Positions 37,098-45,863 of a stretch of 64,000 bases of DNA are shown here, piece by piece. The notes under the pieces were generated by a model. That model ran no database searches. It was not told where the DNA came from and saw only the letters and a list, made by a program, of their open reading frames with translations. The stretch comes from Nakamurella aerolata. Its GTDB lineage: Bacteria; Actinomycetota; Actinomycetes; Mycobacteriales; Nakamurellaceae. The stretch covers positions 682,001-746,000 of the forward strand of contig NZ_JABEND010000001.1 of NCBI RefSeq assembly GCF_013002705.1, in the 5' to 3' direction. Position 1 is the first letter of the stretch. Each line of letters opens with the position of its first letter. The position numbers and the translations under genes were made by a program.

Positions 37098-38924
37098 ATG
37101 TCTGCGTCTGTTGAAGCTGTACTGTCCCCTGCCCCCGAATCCATTACCCCGCAACCTATTACCCCGGAATCCACCAACCCCGAGTCGCCCAACCCCGAGT
37201 CCACCAACCCCGAGTCGCTGAACTCCGACAACGCGGCAGCCGGTCCCGGCTTTGCCGAACTGGGCCTGCCGGCGAGGCTGCTGACCGCGATCGAGCGACT
37301 CGGCTTCACCACCCCGACCGCCATCCAGGCGCTCACCATTCCGGCCCTGCTGGCCGGTCGGGACGTCGCCGGCGTTGCGCAGACCGGTACCGGCAAGACC
37401 GCCGCGTTCGGGCTGCCGCTACTGGCGGGCATCGACCCGGCGCAGCACGGCGTGCAGGCGCTGGTGCTCTGCCCCACCCGCGAGCTGGCGATGCAGGTCG
37501 CCGACGCGCTCACCGCTTTCGCCTCCGGCATGCCGGGAGTGACTGTGGTCAGCGTCTACGGCGGTGCGCCGTTCTACCCGCAGAAGCAGGCGCTGGCCCG
37601 CGGCGCCCAGGTGGTGGTCGGTACTCCGGGCCGGCTGATCGATCACCTCAATCGCGGCAGCCTCGACCTGTCCGGGTTGCGGCTGCTGGTGCTGGACGAG
37701 GCCGACGAGATGCTGGCGATGGGCTTCGCGGACGAGGTCGAGCAGATCCTGTCCGCGGCACCGGCACAGCGGCAGACCGCGCTGCTGTCGGCCACCATGC
37801 CGCCCGCCATCCGGCGGGTCGCCGACACCCATCTCACCGATCCGGTCGACGTGACGGTGCGGGCCGCCACCCGCACCACCGGCACCGTCGAGCAGCAGTA
37901 CCTTGTACTCCCGTTCCGGGAGAAGACCGACGTGCTGTTGCGGCTGCTGCACCTGCGCAAGGACGCCGATCAGGCGGCGATCGTTTTCGTGCGGGCAAAG
38001 TCGGCGTGCGAGCAGTTGACCTCGGCGCTGGCCGCCGACGGGTTGCGCGCCGCCAGCCTGAACGGCGACGTGCCGCAGGCCGAGCGTGAGCGCATCGTGC
38101 AGCGGCTGCGCGAGGGCAGCATCGACGTGCTGGTTGCCACCGATGTCGCCGCTCGCGGTCTCGACGTCGAGCGCATCGCCCTTGTGGTCAACTTCGACGC
38201 CCCGCGCGACCCGGAGACCTACGTGCACCGGATCGGCCGCACCGGCCGGGCCGGGCGCACCGGCACCGCGCTGACGTTCTTCACCCCGGCCGAGCGGAAC
38301 CGGGTGCGCACCATCGAGCGCGCCACCGGTGCCAAGCTGACCGCGATCCAGCCGCCCACCCCCGGCGATCTGGTTGCCGCCAGGTCGGCGGCGGCGCTCA
38401 CCGCGGCCGCCACCCGCGCCGGCGCGCTGCGGATGGACGAATTCACTCTGCGCGCCGAGCGGTTCGCCGCCGACTCGGGGCTGAGCACCACCGAGCTGGC
38501 CGCTGCGCTGCTGGCCATGGCCGCCGGCGACGACGGCGCGCCGCTGCCGGAGCCGACGCGCCGACCGCAGCACACCGGCTCGGTGGGTTCGGTCCGGGAG
38601 CCACGCAACCGGGCCGACCGGCGGGCCGGCGAGCGGCGCACCCGTCCGGAGCGCACCGGCCCGCGAGGCGCCGACCGCCGCAGCACCGGTCCGCGCTGGC
38701 GGATCGCGGTCGGGCGCAAGCACGGGGTCCGGCCGGCCGGCATTGTCGGCGCGATCGCCGGTGAGGGCGGGCTGTCCGGGCGCGACCTCGGCCGGATCGA
38801 CATCTTCGACAGCTACAGCCTTGTCGAGATCATGCCGTCGCTGAACGCGGCGACGGTGGGCCGGATCGGCGCCGCCACCATCAACGGGCAGCGGCTGCGG
38901 CTGCGCCGGGAACGCGAGCGCTGA
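37098..38924 (+). CDS. DEAD-box ATP-dependent RNA helicase with DbpA-type C-terminal domain
   Basis: A 608-residue DEAD-box helicase: Q motif region (FTTPTAIQ), Walker A QTGTGKTA, PTRELA, motif II DEAD, motif III SAT, then the C-terminal helicase lobe with ATDVAARGLD and HRIGRTGRAG. The last ~75 residues (GVRPAGIVGAIAGEGGLSGRDLG) are a DbpA/CsdA-type RNA-binding domain, joined by an Arg/Gly/Pro-rich linker. The N-terminus carries about six imperfect five-residue repeats (xNPES). Such helicases unwind rRNA or mRNA during ribosome assembly and cold adaptation. No Shine-Dalgarno precedes the ATG; a GTG at 37047 is an alternative. Confidence 0.93.
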   Translation: MSASVEAVLSPAPESITPQPITPESTNPESPNPESTNPESLNSDNAAAGPGFAELGLPARLLTAIERLGFTTPTAIQALTIPALLAGRDVAGVAQTGTGKTAAFGLPLLAGIDPAQHGVQALVLCPTRELAMQVADALTAFASGMPGVTVVSVYGGAPFYPQKQALARGAQVVVGTPGRLIDHLNRGSLDLSGLRLLVLDEADEMLAMGFADEVEQILSAAPAQRQTALLSATMPPAIRRVADTHLTDPVDVTVRAATRTTGTVEQQYLVLPFREKTDVLLRLLHLRKDADQAAIVFVRAKSACEQLTSALAADGLRAASLNGDVPQAERERIVQRLREGSIDVLVATDVAARGLDVERIALVVNFDAPRDPETYVHRIGRTGRAGRTGTALTFFTPAERNRVRTIERATGAKLTAIQPPTPGDLVAARSAAALTAAATRAGALRMDEFTLRAERFAADSGLSTTELAAALLAMAAGDDGAPLPEPTRRPQHTGSVGSVREPRNRADRRAGERRTRPERTGPRGADRRSTGPRWRIAVGRKHGVRPAGIVGAIAGEGGLSGRDLGRIDIFDSYSLVEIMPSLNAATVGRIGAATINGQRLRLRRERER

Positions 38925-38942
38925 CCCAGCGCCGGGCCCGGC

Positions 38943-40100
38943 TCAGATCAGCCGGAGTTGTTCTCCGGCAACGGATCCGCCGGCTTGCCTGGGTTCACTG
39001 TTTGTGTGCCTGGCGGCCGGCGGTGGCAGGCTGCCGTCCGGGAAGCGTGCGGACGCGTCACCAGGGACGCCGCGCGCTGCCGGCCGGCTGGCGGAGGCGT
39101 CCGGTAGCGGATTGCTGAAGCTCGTGCTGCCGACCGTGCGCCGGGCCGCGGCGATCCTGGCCTGCACCTGGCTGCGGTAGCTCTTGGGCAGATAGCTGCC
39201 GCCGCGGTACAGCTCGGTGTAGCGATCGACCAGCTCGGGGTGGCGGCGGGCCAGCCAGGCCATGAACCATTCCCTGGCACCGGGCCGCAGATGCAGGCTG
39301 ATGCCGCTGATCCCGGTGGCGCCGGCATCGGCCAATTGCCGGGCCAGCGCCTCGATCTGCTCGGCGCTGTCGGACAGCCCCGGCAGCAGCGGGGCCATGA
39401 AGACGCCGCAGGGCAGCCCGGCGTCGCGGATCTTGCTGATCAACTGCAGTCGCGCCTTCGGCGTCGGGGTGCCGGGCTCCAGCCCCCGCTGCAATTCGGG
39501 GTCGAGCAGCGCCAGCGAGATACCGATGCCCACCGGCACCTGCCCCGCCGCCTCGGTCAGCAGCGGCAGATCGCGGGCCAGCACCGTGCCCTTGGTCAGG
39601 ATCGAGAACGGGGTGCCGGAATCGGCCAGCGCGCTGATGATGCCCGGCAGCAGCGCGTAACGCCCTTCCGCGCGCTGGTACGGGTCGGTGTTGGTACCCA
39701 TCGCGACATGTTCCCGTTGCCAGCCGGGCTTGCTGACCTCACGCCGAAGCACCTGCGCCGCATTGGTTTTCACCACGATCTGGGAGTCGAAGTCGCGGCC
39801 GGCGTCGAAGTCGAGATAGCTGTGGGTGTTGCGGGCGAAGCAGTAGACACAGGCGTGCGAGCAGCCCCGGTACGGGTTGACGGTGTACCGGAAAGGCACC
39901 GCCGACCGCGGTGGCACCTTGTTCAACACCGACTTGGCATGCACCTCGTGGAAGGTGACCCCGGCGAACTCCGGCGGCCGCACCGAGCGCTGAAACCCCT
40001 GCAGCAGCGGCATTCCGGGCAGCATCGGATCGGCCGGCGCCTTGGCCGATTCTGGTCCTGACCCCGGCCGGTGCCCGGCGCGTTGCGATTCCCACCTCAT
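38943..40100 (-). CDS. Rv2578c-family radical SAM protein
   Basis: A 385-residue radical SAM protein related to the SplB-like Rv2578c family. Cys80, Cys84 and Cys87 form the CxxxCxxC [4Fe-4S] site (CSHACVYC), and the family-specific VAMGTNTDPYQRAEGRY, TKGTVLARDLPLL and MAPLLPGL follow. The biochemical activity of the family is not established. The ATG at 40100 gives the conserved MRW start. A perfect LexA box lies eight bases upstream, so it is predicted to be DNA-damage inducible, which suggests a repair-related role. The Pro/Ser/Ala-rich C-terminus is probably disordered. Confidence 0.92.
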   Translation of the reverse strand: MRWESQRAGHRPGSGPESAKAPADPMLPGMPLLQGFQRSVRPPEFAGVTFHEVHAKSVLNKVPPRSAVPFRYTVNPYRGCSHACVYCFARNTHSYLDFDAGRDFDSQIVVKTNAAQVLRREVSKPGWQREHVAMGTNTDPYQRAEGRYALLPGIISALADSGTPFSILTKGTVLARDLPLLTEAAGQVPVGIGISLALLDPELQRGLEPGTPTPKARLQLISKIRDAGLPCGVFMAPLLPGLSDSAEQIEALARQLADAGATGISGISLHLRPGAREWFMAWLARRHPELVDRYTELYRGGSYLPKSYRSQVQARIAAARRTVGSTSFSNPLPDASASRPAARGVPGDASARFPDGSLPPPAARHTNSEPRQAGGSVAGEQLRLI

Positions 40101-40108
40101 CTCCCCTA

Positions 40109-40124
40109 TCGAACACTCGTTCGA
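40109..40124. promoter_or_regulatory. LexA (SOS) box
   Basis: TCGAAC-ACTC-GTTCGA is a perfect match to the mycobacterial/actinobacterial LexA consensus TCGAAC(N4)GTTCGA. It is located eight bases upstream of the radical SAM gene start, in the 61-base gap after the GH2 gene. LexA bound here would block the downstream gene until RecA-driven cleavage of LexA. Confidence 0.88.
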
Positions 40125-40161
40125 GTCGATGCGCAAGTGGGTCAGAGTTCGACGCAACCGA

Positions 40162-43059
40162 TCAGCGCCCGAATGTCACCTCACCACGAACGTCCTGGGC
40201 GTCGGTGTTGATCACCAGCGGCACCTCGCCACCGCGCAACCGGGAGGCTTCGGCGTCCAGATTCCACCCGTCCAGCCGCACCGCCAGCTTCCTGCCAGCC
40301 GCCGCGGCGGCCGGAACTGCGATGGTGACGGTCGCGGTCTCCCGCGGCACGATCGAGCAGTAGTTGTTGTCGTAGAAAGCCGGTAGCACCCGCTCCCCCG
40401 TCGCGCTGTCGAACGGTTGCAGGTGCAGCATCACCGCTACGGCGGGCGACAGGTTCCGCAGCTCTACTTTGATCAGCCGGTCATCGCCGTCGGTGCCGGC
40501 CGGTACCGCGGTGCCCTGGACGGCGGCAGACGGCATGGTGTCCATGGCGGCGTAGTTGCGATCACTACCGGACGTGTCGTGCCAGTAGAAGCTGCTGACC
40601 GGGTCACCACCGCCGGACGGGGTGAACCTCAAGCGCACCAACGCCACCGGCTCATCGGCGGCGGCGAGCGCGGCGATCGGCTCCTGCAGCGAGCCCAATC
40701 GCGCGTACGAGCTGCCCGCGACCGACGGCACCTGGATGGTGCCGGTGTGGTGCACCCGCCCGGCCAGGGTGTAGATGTCGGCGCGGACAGTGCCGGCGAC
40801 CGGATCGTGAGAGTGGTTGGCCAGCACGACTTCTCGGGTGGCGGCGTCGAAGATGACATTGCGCCGGCGGCAGCCGCGCTGCACCGCGGCGTACGCCGAG
40901 TGGGTATCGAGGTCGTGGCTGTACATCTGCCACACCATGCTCGGCTGCGCCGGGTGGCTCATCCACATGATGACGCCGGTGACCGGTCGTGGAACGGCCG
41001 CCGTCGCCGGCGCCAGCATGGCGGCGGCGTGGCCTTCGTAGATCGCCCTGATGCATTCGTAGTTCATCAACTGCGACTTGCGGACGAAGTCGGCGAGGTT
41101 GCGCACCTGCCCGTATCGCTGGCCGGTGAGGGCGAGATAGCCGCGCATGCCACCGTTTCCGCCGTTGCCGTTGCAATCCCGGTCGGCCCAGTAGTCGTCG
41201 GGCTTCTCCCACGACGGCTCGGGCAGCATTGCCCGCATGGTCTCCAGCGTCGGGATCGAGTAGCAGCCGACCTCGTTGTGGAACCGGATGGAACTCCGGC
41301 CGCGGAACCGGTCGAAGTGCGAGGCCGGCGTCACCCAGTGGTACGGCCCGCCCGAGGCAAAACCGGTGTAGTTGTCCGCACCGGTGTCGCCGGCCGAGCT
41401 GGTCAGGCAGGCCCGCTTCGGGTCGAGCTCGGCCACCAACGCATCCAACGCCTGCACCAGCGGCTGCGGCGGCGAACCCTCATTTCCACCACACCACAAC
41501 GCGATCGACGGGTGGTTGCGGTACCGGATGATGCAGTCGCGGATGTTGGCGACGTCGCGATCAACGTCGGCAGCGGCCGGACCTTCGGTGGAGTAGAAGA
41601 AGTCCTGCCAGACCAGGATTCCGTACTCGTCGCAGGCATCGAAGAGCTCTTCGCTGGTGTTCTGCCCGTTCCAGTCACGGATCAGGTTCAGGTTGGCGTC
41701 GCGGTGCAGCCGCAACTGCTGCCGCAGACGCTCGACCGGGATGCGTTTGAGCACCTCGTCAAGGCCCCAGTTGCCGCCCATCACCATGATCGGCACGTTG
41801 TTGACGATCAACTGCAGCTGCCTTGTCGGGTCGTCGGCGGCGCGGCAAACGATGGACCTGATGCCGAAACGCAGCTCGTGCTGGTCGGACTGCTGGTTGG
41901 GCGTTGTCCCGGCCGAGCCGACCGCCAGCCGCAGCGTGTAGCGGTTCGGGTCGCCATAACCGTTGGGCCACCACAGTTTCGGCTCGGTGACACGCAGAGC
42001 GGCGACCTGCTCGGGGCCGAGCCGCAGGGTCGAGGTGCCGGCCGGCACAGCCAGCTCGGCGCGGACCTCGACCGCCGTACCGTCCGGGCCGGTCAACGTC
42101 CCGGAGATCACTGCGCTGGTCTGTTCGCCCGCGTTGTCCAGGGTGAGGTCCAGCGCGATGTCGGCGCTGGACAGGTCGCCGGTGAGGGTTGGGTCGACCC
42201 GGACGTCGGCGATCCTGATCGGCCCGGTGGTGCGGTGGCTGACCGGTCGCCAGATCCCGAGGTTGCGGTCCGGGATGGTGGGCAGCCAGTCCCAGCCGGC
42301 GCTGCAGAAGAAGGTCGGCCCGTTCTTCAGGGTGACGCCGGTGGGTCCACCGTTGCGGCCACCGCGGGTGACGCCGCTGGCGTAGCTGGGCAGCAGCGGG
42401 CCTTCGGAGAAGTCGAGCTTGCCGACCTTGACGGCAAGGTAACCGCGGCCACCGTCGGGTGCGGTGGCCAGCACGGTTTCGGTGACGTCGAAGTCGCCAC
42501 GGATGAACGCGCCCTCCATCCGGCCGATCTGCCGACCGTTCAGGAAGACGTCAGCCAGGTAGTTGACACCGGCGAAGTGCAGCCAGAACCGTTGCCCCGC
42601 TTGCAGTGCCGGCAGCTCGAACTCGGTGCGGTACCAGTAGTCGGTGTCTTTGAGGGTGTCCGGGATGGTGTCGGTGACGATCCGCTTGTGGAACGGGTCA
42701 GGGTAGTCGCCGTTGGCGAGCATCGCGGTGAGCGCGGTGCCCGGCACGACGGCCGGTTCGAGCGTGACCCCCGGGTCCGCGCTGGCGAGCCGCTGGCCGG
42801 TGACGCCGGGCAGCTGGTTGGCTGGCCCGTACAACCAGCCAGCTGTGATCGGGGTGCCTGCGGCCGATCCCGGCCCAGCGGCTGCGGCGGCCTGCTCCGC
42901 CGCCGGGGTCTGGGCGGCTGCGGCGCGGCCGCCGGTCAGCGCGGTCACCGCCCCACCGCCGACGACGAGCGCGCCCGCCGAGAGAAAGTGCCGGCGATCA
43001 AGACCACCGGTGGCCGGGCGCGGTGCTGATGGGGTGCCGGCGGATGGTTCGAAAGACAT
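40162..43059 (-). CDS. Tat-exported GH2 enzyme, CsxA-like exo-beta-glycosidase
   Basis: A 965-residue glycoside hydrolase with a twin-arginine signal (DRRHFLSAGALVVGG, about residues 21-50), so it folds in the cytoplasm before export. The GH2 plan follows: jelly-roll, Ig-like domain, then barrel with acid/base Glu527 (WCGGNEG) and nucleophile Glu596 (FHNEVG). Spacing resembles exo-beta-D-glucosaminidase CsxA, which trims chitosan oligosaccharides, but beta-mannosidase-like specificities cannot be excluded. GAGGAG precedes the ATG, and a LacI-type operator lies about 98 bases upstream, suggesting sugar-responsive control. Confidence 0.88.
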   Translation of the reverse strand: MSFEPSAGTPSAPRPATGGLDRRHFLSAGALVVGGGAVTALTGGRAAAAQTPAAEQAAAAAGPGSAAGTPITAGWLYGPANQLPGVTGQRLASADPGVTLEPAVVPGTALTAMLANGDYPDPFHKRIVTDTIPDTLKDTDYWYRTEFELPALQAGQRFWLHFAGVNYLADVFLNGRQIGRMEGAFIRGDFDVTETVLATAPDGGRGYLAVKVGKLDFSEGPLLPSYASGVTRGGRNGGPTGVTLKNGPTFFCSAGWDWLPTIPDRNLGIWRPVSHRTTGPIRIADVRVDPTLTGDLSSADIALDLTLDNAGEQTSAVISGTLTGPDGTAVEVRAELAVPAGTSTLRLGPEQVAALRVTEPKLWWPNGYGDPNRYTLRLAVGSAGTTPNQQSDQHELRFGIRSIVCRAADDPTRQLQLIVNNVPIMVMGGNWGLDEVLKRIPVERLRQQLRLHRDANLNLIRDWNGQNTSEELFDACDEYGILVWQDFFYSTEGPAAADVDRDVANIRDCIIRYRNHPSIALWCGGNEGSPPQPLVQALDALVAELDPKRACLTSSAGDTGADNYTGFASGGPYHWVTPASHFDRFRGRSSIRFHNEVGCYSIPTLETMRAMLPEPSWEKPDDYWADRDCNGNGGNGGMRGYLALTGQRYGQVRNLADFVRKSQLMNYECIRAIYEGHAAAMLAPATAAVPRPVTGVIMWMSHPAQPSMVWQMYSHDLDTHSAYAAVQRGCRRRNVIFDAATREVVLANHSHDPVAGTVRADIYTLAGRVHHTGTIQVPSVAGSSYARLGSLQEPIAALAAADEPVALVRLRFTPSGGGDPVSSFYWHDTSGSDRNYAAMDTMPSAAVQGTAVPAGTDGDDRLIKVELRNLSPAVAVMLHLQPFDSATGERVLPAFYDNNYCSIVPRETATVTIAVPAAAAAGRKLAVRLDGWNLDAEASRLRGGEVPLVINTDAQDVRGEVTFGR

Positions 43060-43156
43060 GTCGGAAACTCCTCGTTGAGTGTCATCTCGCGTCTCGTGAG
43101 CACCGAGCCTCCTTGGTGATCGTCCGGCCTCGCGGTCCGGTCCAGGCTCGCCTGCG

Positions 43157-43170
43157 TGACATCGTTGTCA
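43157..43170. promoter_or_regulatory. LacI-family-type operator
   Basis: TGACATCGTTGTCA is a 14-bp dyad (TGACA / TGTCA arms) with the central CG pair typical of LacI-family sites. It is located between the GH2 gene and its upstream neighbour, about 98 bases from the GH2 start. No LacI gene is in the window, so the regulator would act from elsewhere. The assignment is inference from sequence form and position. Confidence 0.55.
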
Positions 43171-43221
43171 GATGCCGCGTAGCGAACAGTTTCGCGCAGA
43201 GTCGCCGGCTGCGCAATGCCC

Positions 43222-44439
43222 TTACGGCCGCTCGAACCGACGGCGCAGGAACTCCCCGAGGAACTCGTCGGCGCGCAGCTGGTCGGTGGGCAGCTGCACC
43301 GCGTGCAGCCCTGGAACGGTCAGCGTCTCGGCGGGAACACCTTGGGCGGCAAGCTTTTCGGCCAACAGCGGCCCGCCGCCGACCACATCGTCGTGTTCGG
43401 CCAGCACCATCGCCGTCGGCGGCAGCCCGGTCACGTCAGCCGCCAGCGCCGGGGAGGCGAGCGGGTCGTCGGCGGGAAGATCGCCGAGATAAGCGGCCAG
43501 CTGCGCGTCCCGTGCCGCGCGCTGCTCGGGGTCGCGGTGCGCCGGACCGTAGTAGGTCAGATCCAGCGACGGCACCACCAACGCCAGCGCCGCGATCGAC
43601 GCCGGCGCGTCCGCGGCGTCGGCACCATCCGCACCCGCGGCGTCGGCCGCATCAGCACCGGCGGCGTCCAGCAGGGCGGCGACCGTCACGGTGTTCGCAC
43701 CGGACGACAGCCCGCACAGCGCAATCCGTTCCGGATCGACCGACAGCAACTCGGCATGCCGGCGCAGCCAGGCCAGCACCGCCCTGACGTCGTCGATCGG
43801 CGCGGGGTACGGGTGTTCAGGCACAAGGCGCACCTGCACGTCCACCACCAGCGCGCCGACCGCATCGGCCAGCCGCTGGTAACCGGGCTCAAGCACCGGG
43901 CGTTGGATACGGCCGCCACCCATCCAGTAGCCACCGCCGTGCACCTGCACCACGGCCGGCATCGCATCACCAGCACCACCAGCACCACCAGCACCACCAG
44001 CAGCGCCGGCGCGGGGCCGGACCAGCCGTACCGGCACCGCACCGCCGGGGCGGGGCACCATCGCGTCGGTGATCGCCGGTGGGCGGGCGGCACCGCCCGC
44101 GGCCGGTTTGCTGCCGGCCGCCCCGTTCAGCAGCCGGGCGGCGACGGCCTGCTCGTCGCCGAGCAACTGCCCGGCCAGCTCCCGGACGGCCACGGTCAGA
44201 TGAGTGGCCCAGGCATCGGTGGCCGCGCGCACGGCGGCGACGTCACGCTGCCAGTCGGCCACCGGCTGGTCGGGTGCGGGTACCCACGGCGGCGCCGGAG
44301 CCGGCGGCACCCCGCCACCGGCCAGCCAACCCGGCAGCCAGCGCTCCAGTTCCTCCGGCAGCCAGTCGGCCAGCCGGGTCAGCAGCCGGCCGAGCTCGGA
44401 CTCGGGCAGCGGCACGGGCTGTGCCGCACCGTCACTCAC
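43222..44439 (-). CDS. alpha/beta hydrolase of the HSL-type esterase family
   Basis: A 405-residue hydrolase with oxyanion motif HGGGYWMGG, nucleophile elbow GLSSG, and likely catalytic Asp in EHDDVV and His in GLHAVQL. These are the hallmarks of hormone-sensitive-lipase-type esterases acting on short acyl or aryl esters. It has no signal peptide. Two Ala/Gly/Asp low-complexity stretches interrupt the fold; one (43968-44012) is encoded by a nine-base tandem repeat. The start overlaps the hisS stop by four bases, so it is translated from the hisS transcript. Confidence 0.87.
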   Translation of the reverse strand: MSDGAAQPVPLPESELGRLLTRLADWLPEELERWLPGWLAGGGVPPAPAPPWVPAPDQPVADWQRDVAAVRAATDAWATHLTVAVRELAGQLLGDEQAVAARLLNGAAGSKPAAGGAARPPAITDAMVPRPGGAVPVRLVRPRAGAAGGAGGAGGAGDAMPAVVQVHGGGYWMGGGRIQRPVLEPGYQRLADAVGALVVDVQVRLVPEHPYPAPIDDVRAVLAWLRRHAELLSVDPERIALCGLSSGANTVTVAALLDAAGADAADAAGADGADAADAPASIAALALVVPSLDLTYYGPAHRDPEQRAARDAQLAAYLGDLPADDPLASPALAADVTGLPPTAMVLAEHDDVVGGGPLLAEKLAAQGVPAETLTVPGLHAVQLPTDQLRADEFLGEFLRRRFERP

Positions 44440-45851
44440 TTCTCCGCTCCGGATTCGCCGCCCGTACCGCTGCCGGCGCCGGAGCTGCGGACGACCGACG
44501 GTCGCAGATCGTCGGCGGGCGGCTGCCAGCTGGCGGGGTCGGCCGGCACCTGTTCGCCGCTGCGAATGTCCTTGACCTCGTCACCACTGGACTCGCCGGC
44601 ACCGGCGGCGGTGCCGCCGGGGAACCAGACGTAAGGGATGCCGCGCCGCTCCGCGTAGCGGATCTGTTTGCCGAACTTGGCGGCGGTCGGCGCCACCTCG
44701 CAGGCAATCCCCCGCTGCCGCAACGCTTTTGCCACAGCGGCGGACGCCAGCCTTGCTACCACGTTGTCGTTGGCGAGGGCGATCAGCACCACACTGGGTG
44801 TTGACCTCGACGCGCGCACCAGGCCCTTACCGACCAGCAGCCCGACCAGACGGGACACCCCGATCGAGATGCCGACACCCGGGTAGGTGTGCCGATTGTC
44901 CGCGGCCAGCGCGTCGTACCTGCCACCGGAGCAGAACGACCCCCACGACTCGTAGCCGACCAGCTGGGTCTCGTAGACGGTGCCGGTGTAGTAGTCGAGT
45001 CCGCGGGCGATGCGCAGGTCGGCGACCATCCGTCCCGGCGCACCGGCCATACCGGCGGCGATCACCGCCGACAACGCGGCTAGCCCCTCGTCCAGCACCG
45101 GGTGCGTCACCCCCAGCGCCCGCACCCGGTCGACGAAACTCAGGTCGGGAGCGCGGATCTCGGCCAGCGCCAGGCACGCGCCGGCCTGCTCGTCGGTGGC
45201 GCCGGCGCCGATCAGCATGTCCCGCACCGCATCAGGGCCGACCTTGTCCAGCTTGTCGACGATCCGCAACGCCTCGATCACGCCGACCGAGGCGTCCAGC
45301 CCGATACCCCGGTAGAAGCCCTCGGGGATCTTGCGGTTGTTCACCTGGATCACGTACTCGCCCACCGGGAGCCGGTCGAAGATGTCCGCGATCACCAACG
45401 GAATCTCGGCCTCGTACGCCGCCGGCAGCGTGTCGACGTCGATCACATCGATGTCGGCCTGGGTGAACTCGCGGTAGCGGCCCTCCTGCGGGCGCTCCCC
45501 GCGCCAGGCCTGCTGAATCTGGTAGCGCCGGAACGGGAAGTTCAGCTTGCCGGCGTTCTCGACGACGTAGCGGGCGAACGGCACCGTCATGTCGAAGTGC
45601 AGGCCGAGCCGCGGCATTCCCTGCTCGGCACCCCCGGCCAGCCTTGACAGCACGTAGATTTCTTTGTCGGTGTCCTCGCCCTGCGCGGACAGCCGGTCGA
45701 TCGGCTCGACCGAACGCGTCTGGATCGACGAAAAACCGTGCAGCTCAAAGACTTCCCTGATCACGTCGACGATGGATTGTTCGACGATGCGGTCGGCCGG
45801 CAGATACTCCGGGAAACCGCTGATCGGGGCGACCTTCTTGCTGTTGCTCAT
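44436..45851 (-). CDS. hisS: histidyl-tRNA synthetase
   Basis: A 471-residue class II synthetase with motif 1 region (GFPEYLPADRIVEQSIVDVIREVFELHGF), motif 2 (FRRYQIQQAWRGERPQEGRYREFTQADIDVI), the histidine-specific ARGLDYYTG and motif 3 GVGISIGVSRL. A C-terminal anticodon-binding domain follows. An Ala/Gly/Ser-rich tail of about 40 residues is extra. The ATG has CAGAAT six bases upstream and no clear Shine-Dalgarno. It lies 12 bases after the MBL-fold gene, matching the conserved hisS-Rv2581c pair. Confidence 0.97.
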   Translation of the reverse strand: MSNSKKVAPISGFPEYLPADRIVEQSIVDVIREVFELHGFSSIQTRSVEPIDRLSAQGEDTDKEIYVLSRLAGGAEQGMPRLGLHFDMTVPFARYVVENAGKLNFPFRRYQIQQAWRGERPQEGRYREFTQADIDVIDVDTLPAAYEAEIPLVIADIFDRLPVGEYVIQVNNRKIPEGFYRGIGLDASVGVIEALRIVDKLDKVGPDAVRDMLIGAGATDEQAGACLALAEIRAPDLSFVDRVRALGVTHPVLDEGLAALSAVIAAGMAGAPGRMVADLRIARGLDYYTGTVYETQLVGYESWGSFCSGGRYDALAADNRHTYPGVGISIGVSRLVGLLVGKGLVRASRSTPSVVLIALANDNVVARLASAAVAKALRQRGIACEVAPTAAKFGKQIRYAERRGIPYVWFPGGTAAGAGESSGDEVKDIRSGEQVPADPASWQPPADDLRPSVVRSSGAGSGTGGESGAEK

Positions 45852-45863
45852 CGGCTCATTCTG

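Noticed and set aside
36800-37114. Possible 104-codon gene in the leader of the DEAD-box helicase
   Set aside because: It runs into the helicase start, has no Shine-Dalgarno or recognisable domain, and covers the hairpins, which argue for a non-coding leader.
38931-38942. GCCGGGCCCGGC palindrome between the helicase and radical SAM stop codons, as a bidirectional terminator
   Set aside because: There is no loop and no flanking T- or A-tract on either side. In sequence this GC-rich such a palindrome is expected by chance.
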